The notes beneath the pieces were generated by a model. It had not been told where the DNA came from, ran no database searches, and saw only the letters and a program-made list of their open reading frames with translations. From DATEHQ01 sp035279525 (lineage in GTDB: Bacteria; Chloroflexota; Dormibacteria; Dormibacterales; Dormibacteraceae): a stretch of DNA of 48,773 bases. How positions within the stretch are numbered: the first letter of the stretch is position 1; each line of letters begins with the position of its first letter. Position numbers and translations under genes: made by a program. This document shows, piece by piece, positions 32,125-40,349 of this stretch. Where the stretch lies: assembly GCA_035279525.1 (NCBI GenBank), contig DATEHQ010000168.1:1-48773 (forward strand), read 5' to 3'.

Positions 32125-32834
32125 GACACCAGGACCCTGGCCGCGGACTCCGCCACCGAGCTGAACAGTTTGAGCCCATCCGTGCCGCCGAGCTCGGCCT
32201 CGGCGCATCGCTCGGGGTGGGGCATCATCCCGAGCACGTTCCCTCGCGCGTTGACGATCCCCGCGATGTTGTGCAGCGAACCGTTCGGGTTGGCGGAAGG
32301 TATGACGCGGCCGGCGGGATCGGCGTAGCGGAACACGACCTGACCGCGCTGCTCGAGGCGCGACAGCGTCGCGGGATCGGCGAAGTAACTGCCCTCACCG
32401 TGAGAGATCGGAACGCGGATCACCTCCCGCTCCTGGCAAAGCGAGGTGAAAGGAAGGTCGGTCCGTTCGACCACGAGGTTGGTCCACTCGCAGCGGAACT
32501 CGAGCGATGAGTTTCGGATCAGCGCGCCTGGCAGAAGGCCCGCCTCGCACAGGATCTGAAACCCGTTGCAGATGCCCCAGACGAGGCCGCCCCGGTCGGC
32601 GAACTCACCGACCTCTTCCATCACCGGCGCGAACCGTGCGATCGCGCCCGTGCGCAGGTGGTCGCCGTAGGCGAAGCCGCCGGGCAGGATCACGCAGTCG
32701 CAGCCTTTGAGGTCGGCGTCCTTATGCCACAGGTACTGCAGGTCGGCGCCGAGGACCTGGTCGACGACCCAGCCGCAGTCCCGGTCGGACCAGGTCCCGG
32801 GGAACACCACGACGCCGAACTTGATGCGTCTCAT
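32121..32834 (-). CDS. purQ: FGAM synthase glutaminase subunit PurQ
   Basis: 237 residues, class I glutamine amidotransferase. VVVFPGTWSDRDCGWVV at the start, ILPGGFAYGDHLRTGAIA, nucleophile Cys in VWGICNGFQILCEAGLLPG, NGSLHNIAGIVN, and the catalytic His/Glu in LGMMPHPERCAE. Supplies ammonia to PurL. ATG overlaps the purS stop (ATGA). Confidence 0.96.
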   Translation of the reverse strand: MRRIKFGVVVFPGTWSDRDCGWVVDQVLGADLQYLWHKDADLKGCDCVILPGGFAYGDHLRTGAIARFAPVMEEVGEFADRGGLVWGICNGFQILCEAGLLPGALIRNSSLEFRCEWTNLVVERTDLPFTSLCQEREVIRVPISHGEGSYFADPATLSRLEQRGQVVFRYADPAGRVIPSANPNGSLHNIAGIVNARGNVLGMMPHPERCAEAELGGTDGLKLFSSVAESAARVLVS

Positions 32835-33094
32835 CTGCGCCCGTCGCGCTCGATGTCAAAACGGAAATCTTCGATGACATGGTTCGCGAGGAGCTGGCTG
32901 CACATCGCCTCGACCCGCTGGCGCGCCTCGTGCTCGTTCGCCGCGTCGAGGGTGACCTCGATGTACTTGCCCACTCGCACGTCCTTCACCTCACGGAAGC
33001 CGAGCGTGGCCAGCCCCTGCCGCACCGTGATGCCTTGCGGGTCGTTGACCACCGGCTTCGGCGTGACGATGACGTGGGCCGTGACCTTCGGCAC
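32831..33094 (-). CDS. purS: FGAM synthase subunit PurS
   Basis: 87 residues, normal PurS size. HVIVTPKPVVNDPQGITVRQ, LATLGFREVKDVRVGKYIEV and VEAMCSQLLANHVIEDF are typical of this small dimeric bridge between PurL and PurQ. GTG at 33094 shares one base with the purC stop (TAGTG). Confidence 0.95.
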   Translation of the reverse strand: MPKVTAHVIVTPKPVVNDPQGITVRQGLATLGFREVKDVRVGKYIEVTLDAANEHEARQRVEAMCSQLLANHVIEDFRFDIERDGRR

Positions 33095-34014
33095 TACGGC
33101 TCGTTCCTCGGTTTGGGTGGGAAGAGCGGCTTCCCGACCAGCTTCTGGTACGCCGTGAGGTAGCGCTCACGCGTCTGCGCCACGACGTCGGGTGGAAGCT
33201 GTGGCGGATCCGACTCCTTGTCCCAACCGGAGCGTTCGAGCCAGTCGCGCACGAACTGCTTGTCGTACGACTCGGGCGACGTCCCGACCGCGTAGCTCAC
33301 CGCGTCCCAGTAGCGCGAGCTGTCCGGGGTGAGAGCCTCGTCGATCAGGATGAGGTCGTCGTCGATCAGCCCGAACTCGAACTTGGTGTCGGCGAGGATC
33401 AGGCCGCGCCTCAGCGCAAGCTCCGAGGCGAACTTGTAGAGCTCGAGGCTTGCGTCGCGGAGCCTGGTCGCCAGCTCCTCACCGAGCGCTTTCTTGACCG
33501 TCGTGAACGTCACGTTCTCGTCGTGCCCCGTTTCGGCCTTGGTCGCGGGCGAGAAGATCGGGTAGGGCAGCTTCTCCGACTGGCGGAGGCCTGGTGGCAT
33601 CTCCTCGCCGGCCAGTGTGTGCGATGCCTCGTATTCCTTCCATGCGCTGCCGGCGAGGTACCCCCGGACGACGCACTCGTAATCGATCCGCTTTGCCTTG
33701 CGCACGATCATGAAGCGGCCCGCGAGCTCTTCGCGATGCTCGCGCAGAGCTGCCGGCAGGTCGGGCACCATGCCTGAGATCAGGTGGTTCTGCTGGAACG
33801 TGTCGGTCTGCGAGAACCAGAAGACCGACAGCTGCGTGAGCACCTTGCCGCGGTCGGGGATTCCGTTGGGCAGGACGTGGTCGAAGGCCGAGATGCGATC
33901 GGTCGCGACCATCAGCAGCTGGTCTGGCCCGAGCTCATACGTATCACGCACCTTGCCTCGCGCGAAGAGCTTGAGCGGCAGCTCGGTGCCGGTGACCGCG
34001 GGTCCCGCGATCAT
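33094..34014 (-). CDS. purC: SAICAR synthetase
   Basis: 306 residues. LFARGKVRDTYELGPDQLLM, VATDRISAFDHVLPNGIPDR, GKVLTQLSVFWF, RGYLAGSAWKEYEA, LPYPIFSPATKAETGHDENV, LADTKFEFGLIDDDLILIDE and SRYWDA. The length and the HDENVTF motif place it with the ~300-residue type also seen in fungi, not the ~240-residue E. coli type. Condenses CAIR with aspartate. ATG overlaps the purB stop (ATGA). Confidence 0.95.
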   Translation of the reverse strand: MIAGPAVTGTELPLKLFARGKVRDTYELGPDQLLMVATDRISAFDHVLPNGIPDRGKVLTQLSVFWFSQTDTFQQNHLISGMVPDLPAALREHREELAGRFMIVRKAKRIDYECVVRGYLAGSAWKEYEASHTLAGEEMPPGLRQSEKLPYPIFSPATKAETGHDENVTFTTVKKALGEELATRLRDASLELYKFASELALRRGLILADTKFEFGLIDDDLILIDEALTPDSSRYWDAVSYAVGTSPESYDKQFVRDWLERSGWDKESDPPQLPPDVVAQTRERYLTAYQKLVGKPLFPPKPRNEP

Positions 34015-35315
34015 GCCTTCACCCCGAGACCGATCCGCTCGTAGGCGAGGTCGGTGTGCTCGAGGCCCGTCCAGGGATCGAAGACCTCGTCCAGCCTCGC
34101 GCCGATTCGCCTCGTCACCTCAGCATCCTTCTCCAGCAGCTTCCTGAACCCGGCGCCGCCGGGCTGCATCGCTTCCATGGCGGCTCCCTGCACGATCACG
34201 TAGGCCTCCTCACGCGACATGCCGCTGTCGACCAGCGCAAGCAGAACACGTTGGGAGAAGACGACGCCTCCCGCAAATTGCAGGTTGGCGAGCATGCGGT
34301 CGGGCCGCACCTCCAGGCCTTTCAGCACCTTGCCCATCTCCCGAGCCATGTAGTCCACGAGCGAGCACGCGTCTGGAAAGATGACGCGCTCGGCTGAAGA
34401 ATGGCTGATGTCGCGCTCGTGCCAGAGCGGCGTGTTCTCGAGCGCGGTCACCAGGTGCCCCCGCACCACGCGGGCGAGCCCGCAGATGCGCTCGGTCAGG
34501 ACCGGGTTGCGTTTGTGCGGCATCGCCGAGCTGCCCTTCTGCTCCCTGCCGAATGGCTCGAAGGCCTCGCCCACCTCGGTCTGCTGCAAAAGGCGGATCT
34601 CGGTGGCGATCCGCTCGAGCGTGCCGGCGACGATCGCAAGAGCCGACATGTACGCCGAATGTCGGTCGCGCGCGACGACCTGCGTCGACACCGCGTCGAC
34701 CTGCAGGCCGAGCTCGCGGCAGACGTGTTCTTCGACCCGAGGGTCCACCGTCGCGTGCGTGCCCACCGCGCCGCTGACCCGGCCGACCGCCGCTTCGTGG
34801 GACGAGCCCCGCAGTCGCTCGATCGAGCGGTCCAGCTCGGCCACCCACCCCGCGACCTTGAAACCGAAGGTCATCGGCTCGGCGACGATGCCATGCGTCC
34901 GGCCGGCCATGAGGGTCTTGCGGTGGCTCACGGCGAGGTCCGCCGCGGCCTCGCGAACCGATGTGAGGTCCCGGTCGATGATCCGGGCGGACTCGACGAG
35001 CTGGATCGCCATCGTGGTGTCGTTGAGGTCCTGGCTCGTCATCCCGATGTGCACGTAGCGGGCCTCCGGCTGGCCGATCGAGTCGTTGAAGACGGTGAGG
35101 AAGGCGATCACGTCGTGTCCGACGCGTGACTCGACCTCGGCGATCTGCGTTGCATGAAAGGTGCCTTGGCGGATCTTGGGGAGCGCCGATTCGGGGATGC
35201 GGCCGAGGGCCGCCCATGCCTCGCAGGCGAGGACCTCGATCCGCCGCCAGAGCTCCAGTCGGTGTTGGTCAGACCAGACCACCCGGATCTCGGGCGGCGA
35301 GTATCGCTCGATCAA
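34011..35315 (-). CDS. purB: Adenylosuccinate lyase
   Basis: 434 residues. Opens IERYSPPEIRVVWSDQHRLE, then HIGMTSQDLNDTTMAIQL, AGRTHGIVAEPMTFGFK (catalytic His in TH), VSGAVGTHATV, and the fumarase/ASL signature GSSAMPHKRNPVLTE (catalytic Ser loop). Acts twice: SAICAR to AICAR and adenylosuccinate to AMP. The family start is reached with TTG at 35315; the open frame further upstream covers the promoter. It is the first gene of the leftward pur operon. Confidence 0.94.
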   Translation of the reverse strand: MIERYSPPEIRVVWSDQHRLELWRRIEVLACEAWAALGRIPESALPKIRQGTFHATQIAEVESRVGHDVIAFLTVFNDSIGQPEARYVHIGMTSQDLNDTTMAIQLVESARIIDRDLTSVREAAADLAVSHRKTLMAGRTHGIVAEPMTFGFKVAGWVAELDRSIERLRGSSHEAAVGRVSGAVGTHATVDPRVEEHVCRELGLQVDAVSTQVVARDRHSAYMSALAIVAGTLERIATEIRLLQQTEVGEAFEPFGREQKGSSAMPHKRNPVLTERICGLARVVRGHLVTALENTPLWHERDISHSSAERVIFPDACSLVDYMAREMGKVLKGLEVRPDRMLANLQFAGGVVFSQRVLLALVDSGMSREEAYVIVQGAAMEAMQPGGAGFRKLLEKDAEVTRRIGARLDEVFDPWTGLEHTDLAYERIGLGVKA

Positions 35316-35318
35316 GAA

Positions 35319-35352
35319 GGGCGACTGCTCCCAATGAACACCGGGGTCGCCC
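35319..35352 (-). promoter_or_regulatory. 5' leader hairpin of the purB operon
   Basis: GGGCGAC and GTCGCCC (35319-35325 and 35346-35352) form a perfect 7-bp stem in the predicted leader; the 20-base loop contains GGGAG, the only Shine-Dalgarno-like stretch before the TTG. It ends 4 bases before the start codon. A translational control hairpin is possible; it does not match the purine riboswitch. Confidence 0.4.
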
Positions 35353-35354
35353 GA

Positions 35355-35360
35355 ATTATA
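35355..35360 (-). promoter_or_regulatory. -10 box of the purB operon
   Basis: A perfect TATAAT on the minus strand, 40 bases upstream of the purB TTG. No clear -35 at 16-18 bases. GC-rich nested palindromes lie immediately upstream (GGCCGGGC/GCCCGGCC at 35371-35397; ATGTTG/CAACAT at 35382-35414), which may bind a regulator. Confidence 0.5.
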
Positions 35361-35459
35361 TCGGCCCACCGGCCGGGCCAGATGTTGTTGCCCGGCCCGG
35401 GGCGGGCCCAACATGCTGTGTCGATCACGCCGCCCCGGGCGCTTTTAAGCGCGTCGCTT

Positions 35460-35465
35460 GATAAT
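35460..35465 (+). promoter_or_regulatory. -10-like box upstream of the ECF sigma gene
   Basis: GATAAT at 35460-35465, preceded by the palindrome GCGCTTTTAAGCGC (35440-35453) at -35 distance. A start about 7 bases downstream rules out TTG at 35458 as the initiation codon and favours GTG 35542. Confidence 0.35.
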
Positions 35466-35541
35466 CGACCTCTTCAACCGATGCGAGCACGTAACCAGCT
35501 TCGAGGAGCTTGCGTTTGATCCGGCACAGGCTGAACGGCCA

Positions 35542-36099
35542 GTGAGCGACCCGTCGCGCGAGGACGAGCAGCAGCTCGTCGAGAACGCCAAACGGGACCC
35601 CCGGCAGTTCGGGGCGCTCTACGACAGGCACTTTCAGCAGATTTACAGGTTCGTGTATTCACGAGTGAGGGAGCAAACAGCGGCGGAGGACGTCACTTCG
35701 GAAGTCTTCATGAAGGCTCTGAAGGCCATGCCCCGGTATCAGGACACGGGGAGGCCCTTTGCTGCCTGGCTGTATCAGATCGCCGTCAACGCCGTCGCCG
35801 ACCGTTACCGCACCCTTCGACCTTCGCAACCTCTGGAGGACTTCCACGATCTTTCCGTCGCTGGACCGGCGCTCGAGGAGGTGGCCGCGCATCGCGACGA
35901 GCTCCGGCGCATCTGGGCGTTGGTGGAGGCGCTGCCGTTCCAGCAGCGCACCGCGCTGGTGCTCAAGTTCCAGGAGGACATGAAGATCGAGGACATCGCG
36001 GTCGCGATGGGCAAGTCGCCTGGAGCGGTCAAGCTCCTGATCCATCGCGGAGTCACCCGACTTCGCGACGAGTCCGACGCCCTGAGGCCGGTGGAATGA
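35542..36099 (+). CDS. ECF-type RNA polymerase sigma factor
   Basis: 185 residues, typical ECF size. Region 2: FGALYDRHFQQIYRFVYSRV, EQTAAEDVTSEVFMKALKAM and PFAAWLYQIAVNAVADRYR. Region 4: IWALVEALPFQQRTALVLKF, EDMKIEDIAVAMGKSPGAVK and the HTH end LLIHRGVTRLRD. GTG at 35542 is chosen because it leaves ~10 residues before region 2; the open frame reaches TTG 35458. The stop overlaps the next start (ATGA), the usual sigma/anti-sigma arrangement. Confidence 0.9.
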   Translation: MSDPSREDEQQLVENAKRDPRQFGALYDRHFQQIYRFVYSRVREQTAAEDVTSEVFMKALKAMPRYQDTGRPFAAWLYQIAVNAVADRYRTLRPSQPLEDFHDLSVAGPALEEVAAHRDELRRIWALVEALPFQQRTALVLKFQEDMKIEDIAVAMGKSPGAVKLLIHRGVTRLRDESDALRPVE

Positions 36100-38270
36100 G
36101 CAACGGCTACCGCGACCCCGACCTCGACGACGTCCTGCAGGACGACGAGCTGCGGCGAATAGCCTCGCTGCTCAGCACGGTCCGGCAACCCGAACCGCCG
36201 CTGGACGATGCGTTCCGTTCTGGCCTTCGCCGGCAGCTGATGAACGAAGCGTGGGGCGTCAGCGAGCGCGGCGAGTCATGGTGGCGCCGCCTCTTCCGGC
36301 CGCCGGGGCTGGCCTGGGCGGGCGCGGCGGCGGGGCTTGTGCTCATCGCCGGTGCGGTCACCTACTACGTGATGCAGCCCGCAGGCGGCCTGCAGCAGGT
36401 CTTCGTCTACAGCCCGCTCGACGGCAGCAACCAGGTCGCTCTGCAGCAGCCGATCCTGGTCAATTTCAACCAGGCGATGGATCACCAGTCGACGCAGGAC
36501 GCGGTCACCATCACGCCTGCCACGAACGTGACCTACTCCTGGCAGTCGAACACGCTGGCGGTGACGCCGAGCAGCGGCACGCTCGCGCCCAACACGCAGT
36601 ACCAGGTCACCGTGGGGCCGGGCGCGCGGACGGCGGCGGGCCAGCCGCTCAGCACCGCCCAGACGATCACGTTCGTCACCCAGCCCCCTGTCCCCACACC
36701 CACACCCACACCGCGGCCGACGCCCGCGCAGGGACTGGGTGAGAAGCAGCTCGCGCCGCTGGGCGGCCTCACCACCGCGCCGCTCCAGTGGTCGGCCGAC
36801 TCCTCGACGATCTACTTCGTCGACGCATCGGGCGCGCTCAGGGTCGTGCCGGCCAAGGGCGGCGACGTGACGGTCGTGGCGCCCGGCGGCGTCACGTCTC
36901 CTTCGATCTCGCCGGCCGGCGACCGCCTCGCCTACATCCGCGGCGGCAAGATCGAGGTCCTCACCTTCGCCACCGGCCACACCGACGAGCTGACTCCGCC
37001 GTCGCCGCCGACCCTTGTCGGTTGGGCCAAGGACCAGCTCGTTTGGGCCACGGCCTCCGCTGTCTTCACGCAGGGCACGGGCACGGGCGCACCGGCGCAG
37101 CTCGCGCCTCTGCCCAGCACAGGCACCGTGTCGGTGACCTCGATCGCACCCGCCGGCGCGCACGCGGTCTATCAGCAGGACCAGAGCCTGATCCTGCTCG
37201 ACCTCTCGACCGGAAAGAGCGTGGCCCTGGGGCAGGCCGGCGCCACCTTCCTCAGCTGGTCGCCTGACGGAACCCAGGTCCTCTACTCGAGCGGCGGCGC
37301 AGACCTCGTCTCGGACCTGCAGGGCAACACGACCGCGACGCTTGCGCAGGGCGATGCCAGCTGGTCCACGCAGGACGCGATCCTGCTCGGCGGCGAGACC
37401 TCGCTCTACCAGGTGCGGCCCGACGGCTCCAACCACACCAGGCTGGCGAACGGGACCTACCGCGCTCCTGTGTGGGCGCCGAACGGAACCACCTTCGCCT
37501 TCTTCCGGGGCGGAGCGCTGTGGACGGCCACCGCACCTCCGCTGCCGCCGGAGCCCACGGCGCTCGACCAGGCGACCGCGGCGGCCAGGTCGTTCATGGA
37601 CGCGCGGCTCAACAAGCAGCCCGACCAGGCCGCTCAGTACCTCGACGCAAACGGCAAGCAGGCTTACGCGTCAGGTGGTCTCGCCCTGATCGTCGACGGC
37701 GACCCGAGCTTCAGCCGCTACTACATCCTCTCGCAGGAGATCACCGGCTCGAACCCGGACACCGCGAGGCTCGTCGTCCGCCTGGTCCTCACGCACGGCA
37801 AGCTCGACGTGAGCGACCTGGAGGAAACGCTGACGCTGGTGCGGGACGCCGGCACCAAGCAGTTCCTGGTCGATCAGGCCACCGGCGGGTCGCGGCGCGA
37901 CCTTGGCAAGGGTCCCGAGGTCGTCGGCGTCGACGTCTCCAACGACATGATGAGGATCACCTTCGACAGCGATCTCGACGCCGGCACCATTCCAGGCGGG
38001 GTGGTGCTGCTCGACCCGAACGGTCAGCCGGTCACCATCACCCCGACCTACTCCGGCAAGACGGTGACCTTCTCGGGCCTCGACCTGAAGCCCGGGGCGA
38101 AGTTCCGGCTCCAGGTCACGACCTCGCTGCGTGACGTGCTCGGTCGCAACGTAGCGAGCGAGTACGACCTGGACGTGCCGGGTCCGGTGCCCGTGAATCA
38201 CACGAGCCACAAGACGGCCGGTGATCTGCCCTCGCCGTCGCCCGAGTCGAGCCCCACACCGGCCGGGTAG
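36096..38270 (+). CDS. Probable anti-sigma factor with extracellular Ig-like and beta-propeller domains
   Basis: 724 residues. Cytoplasmic N-terminal part (~1-65: DDELRRIASLLSTVRQPEPP, LDDAFRSGLRRQLM), one membrane segment (~71-93), then a long exported part: a Big_5/SbsA-like Ig domain (VFVYSPLDGSNQVALQQPIL, FNQAMDHQSTQDAVTITP), a Pro/Thr linker (PVPTPTPTPRPTP, ~198-210), WD40/TolB-like propeller repeats (LQWSADSSTIYFVDASG, SPSISPAGDRLAYIRGG, LSWSPDGTQVLYSSG, PVWAPNGTTFAFFRGG), an alpha/beta region with AARSFMDARLNKQPDQAAQY, and a second Ig-like domain (MRITFDSDLDAGTIPGGVVL). No zinc HxxxCxxC motif is visible in the N-terminus. The anti-sigma role is inferred from the ATGA coupling and topology. 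Confidence 0.75.
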   Translation: MSNGYRDPDLDDVLQDDELRRIASLLSTVRQPEPPLDDAFRSGLRRQLMNEAWGVSERGESWWRRLFRPPGLAWAGAAAGLVLIAGAVTYYVMQPAGGLQQVFVYSPLDGSNQVALQQPILVNFNQAMDHQSTQDAVTITPATNVTYSWQSNTLAVTPSSGTLAPNTQYQVTVGPGARTAAGQPLSTAQTITFVTQPPVPTPTPTPRPTPAQGLGEKQLAPLGGLTTAPLQWSADSSTIYFVDASGALRVVPAKGGDVTVVAPGGVTSPSISPAGDRLAYIRGGKIEVLTFATGHTDELTPPSPPTLVGWAKDQLVWATASAVFTQGTGTGAPAQLAPLPSTGTVSVTSIAPAGAHAVYQQDQSLILLDLSTGKSVALGQAGATFLSWSPDGTQVLYSSGGADLVSDLQGNTTATLAQGDASWSTQDAILLGGETSLYQVRPDGSNHTRLANGTYRAPVWAPNGTTFAFFRGGALWTATAPPLPPEPTALDQATAAARSFMDARLNKQPDQAAQYLDANGKQAYASGGLALIVDGDPSFSRYYILSQEITGSNPDTARLVVRLVLTHGKLDVSDLEETLTLVRDAGTKQFLVDQATGGSRRDLGKGPEVVGVDVSNDMMRITFDSDLDAGTIPGGVVLLDPNGQPVTITPTYSGKTVTFSGLDLKPGAKFRLQVTTSLRDVLGRNVASEYDLDVPGPVPVNHTSHKTAGDLPSPSPESSPTPAG

Positions 38271-38312
38271 GACGCGCCGGCGCGACCGGTGGCGATGGTC
38301 CGTGACTCGGGC

Positions 38313-38837
38313 CTAGAGGAGCTCCAGCTTGCGCGCGGCGCGGCACAGGGCCGTGATGGAGCCCGAGTGGACGATCTGGCCCTTCAGGGCGGACTCCAGG
38401 GCCTCGACGAACGGAAGGCGGAGCACCTCCATGTCCTGCTCGTACGTTTCGGGGTTGCGGTCCGACTCCGTGATCCCTTCGGCGAGGAACAGGTGCGCGC
38501 TTCCCGTGAGGAACGCCGCGCCGTGCACGACGCCGAGCGACGTGTACCGGGCCGCCACCAGCCCGGTCTCCTCACCCAGCTCGCGCCGCGCGCAGGCGAG
38601 GGGCTCCTCGTTCCCGTTGAACGTGCCCGCGGGGACCTCCCACGACGACTCGTCCCAGGCGTGCCGCCACTGGCGGACCAGAACTGTGTCGCCGTTCTCG
38701 AAGCGCGGTACGACGAAAGCGGAGTCCGGGTTGGTCAGCACCGTGTAAACGGCCTCGGTGCCGTCCGGCAGGCGGATCACGTCGTCGCGCAGCGCGAAAG
38801 GACCGGAACGTCCACGCACGGTGGACTCGCCGACCAC
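38313..38837 (-). CDS. NUDIX hydrolase (ADP-ribose pyrophosphatase-like)
   Basis: 174 residues. The Nudix box is GTFNGNEEPLACARRELGEE followed by TGL, matching Gx5Ex7REUxEExGU. Before it is FENGDTVLVRQWRHAWDESS then WEVPAG, as in NudF-type ADP-ribose pyrophosphatases; substrate not provable. GTG at 38837 is the first usual start, but the in-frame sequence upstream (LRHPATGRPFVVGES) looks coding, so the true start may be further up with an unusual codon, next to the pycA stop. Confidence 0.85.
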   Translation of the reverse strand: MVGESTVRGRSGPFALRDDVIRLPDGTEAVYTVLTNPDSAFVVPRFENGDTVLVRQWRHAWDESSWEVPAGTFNGNEEPLACARRELGEETGLVAARYTSLGVVHGAAFLTGSAHLFLAEGITESDRNPETYEQDMEVLRLPFVEALESALKGQIVHSGSITALCRAARKLELL

Positions 38838-38872
38838 GAACGGCCTGCCTGTCGCCGGGTGACGGAGCGGCG

Positions 38873-40327
38873 CTATTGCCGCACCACCGCCGCCACCGCG
38901 GCTGCGGCCGCGGCGACGTGGCGCGGGTCCGCTCCGTAGTCGAACGGCGAAACGTCGCCGGCCAGCTTCTGTGCCAGTTCGAGCAGCTCAGGGTGGTCCT
39001 CGATGAATCGTGTGCTGAGGTTGCCCGAGCGGAAGTCCGGGTTCTCGAGGATGGCCCTGTGATAGCTGATCGTCGTCGCCGGGCCGACCACGACGAATTC
39101 CTTCAGGGCGCGGCTGGCGCGCGCGATCGCCTCGGCGCGGTCCCCTCCGTGGACGATCAGCTTGGCCACCAGCGAGTCGTAGTTCGGCGGCACGTCCGAC
39201 CCCGGGCCGAAGCCTGAGTCCACGCGTACCCCAGGACCGGAAGGCGCGACCCAGCGAGAGATGCGCTTGGGGTTGGGGATGAAATTGCGCACCGGGTCTT
39301 CGGCATTGATCCGCATCTCGATCGCGTGGCCGGTCCACGTCACGCCTGACTGCTCGAAGCTCAGCTCCATGCCCGCGGCCACACGAATCTGCTCCTTGAC
39401 GATGTCGATGCCCGTCACGGCTTCGGTGATCGGATGCTCCACCTGCAGGCGCGCGTTCACCTCGAGGAAATAGAACTCGCCATCGCTGAAGATGAACTCC
39501 ACCGTCCCCGCGTTGACATAGCCGGCCGCCGTCGCGGCGCGAATGGCCGCCTCACCCATGGCCGCGCGCAAGTCGGCGGTGAGTGCAGGAGACGGAGTCT
39601 CCTCCATGATCTTTTGATGCCGCCGCTGGATCGAGCACTCACGCTCTCCGAGGTGCACCGCGTGGCCGTGGCTGTCGCAGATGACCTGGATCTCGATGTG
39701 CCGCGGCTTGCGCACGAAGCGCTCGATGTAGACGGTCGGGTCGCCAAACGCTGATCTGGCGGCGCGCGAGCTGGTCTCGATCGCGTTGGCCAGCTCGTCC
39801 TCCGACTCCACGACCTTCATGCCTATGCCGCCGCCCCCGCCCGATGGCTTGACCATGACGGGAAAGCCGATCTGCCGAGCCGCCGCAAGCGCGGCCGCCG
39901 GATCCACCGCATCGCTCCCAGGAGTCACGGGCACGCCATGTTCGACCGCCAGCTTGCGCGCCGCGATCTTGGAGCTGAGCGCGCGCATCGCCGAAGCCGG
40001 TGGACCGATGAATTTGATGCCCGCCGCCTCGCAAGCGTCCGGAAACGCGGCCTTCTCGGACAGGAATCCATAACCCGGATGGATCGCCTCGGCCCCACAG
40101 TCGTGCGCGACCTTGACGATTCTCTCGAGCTGCAGGTACGACTCGGTTGGAGCGGCGCCTCCGATGTGGTGCGCCTCATCCGCATAGCGGACGTGGATCG
40201 CCCCGCGGTCGGCGTCGGAGTAGACGGCCGCGGTGGCGATGCCGAGCTCCCGACAGGCACGCATCACCCGGATCGCGATCTCGCCGCGGTTCGCGACGAG
40301 GATCTTGTTGAAGAGCTTTCTCTTCAT
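38873..40327 (-). CDS. pycA: Biotin carboxylase subunit (pyruvate carboxylase A)
   Basis: 484 residues. NKILVANRGEIAIRVMRACR, HPGYGFLSEKAAFPDACE, PVMVKPSGGGGGIGMKVV (ATP-grasp glycine loop), HIEIQVICDSHGHAVHLGER, CSIQRRHQKIMEETPSPALT, FYFLEVNARLQVEHPITEAV and EMRINAEDP. Carboxylates biotin with ATP and bicarbonate. It follows pycB by 22 bases on the same strand, so it is more likely the pyruvate carboxylase A subunit than acetyl-CoA carboxylase AccC; no other acc gene is present. The C-terminal tail is Ala/Val-rich. Confidence 0.9.
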   Translation of the reverse strand: MKRKLFNKILVANRGEIAIRVMRACRELGIATAAVYSDADRGAIHVRYADEAHHIGGAAPTESYLQLERIVKVAHDCGAEAIHPGYGFLSEKAAFPDACEAAGIKFIGPPASAMRALSSKIAARKLAVEHGVPVTPGSDAVDPAAALAAARQIGFPVMVKPSGGGGGIGMKVVESEDELANAIETSSRAARSAFGDPTVYIERFVRKPRHIEIQVICDSHGHAVHLGERECSIQRRHQKIMEETPSPALTADLRAAMGEAAIRAATAAGYVNAGTVEFIFSDGEFYFLEVNARLQVEHPITEAVTGIDIVKEQIRVAAGMELSFEQSGVTWTGHAIEMRINAEDPVRNFIPNPKRISRWVAPSGPGVRVDSGFGPGSDVPPNYDSLVAKLIVHGGDRAEAIARASRALKEFVVVGPATTISYHRAILENPDFRSGNLSTRFIEDHPELLELAQKLAGDVSPFDYGADPRHVAAAAAAVAAVVRQ

Positions 40328-40349
40328 CCTCGAGCCGAAAGGCGGCCTC

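Noticed and set aside
35458..35541. TTG 35458 as start of the sigma factor
   Set aside because: It sits on a GATAAT -10-like box and would add 28 residues unlike ECF sigma N-termini.
36276..37436. 386-residue frame opposite the anti-sigma gene
   Set aside because: Antisense shadow rich in Arg/Gly; the plus-strand protein has domain order and coupling.
38273..38284. CGCGCCGGCGCG palindrome as terminator
   Set aside because: Only a GC-rich palindrome without loop or U-run; such strings are common at this GC content.
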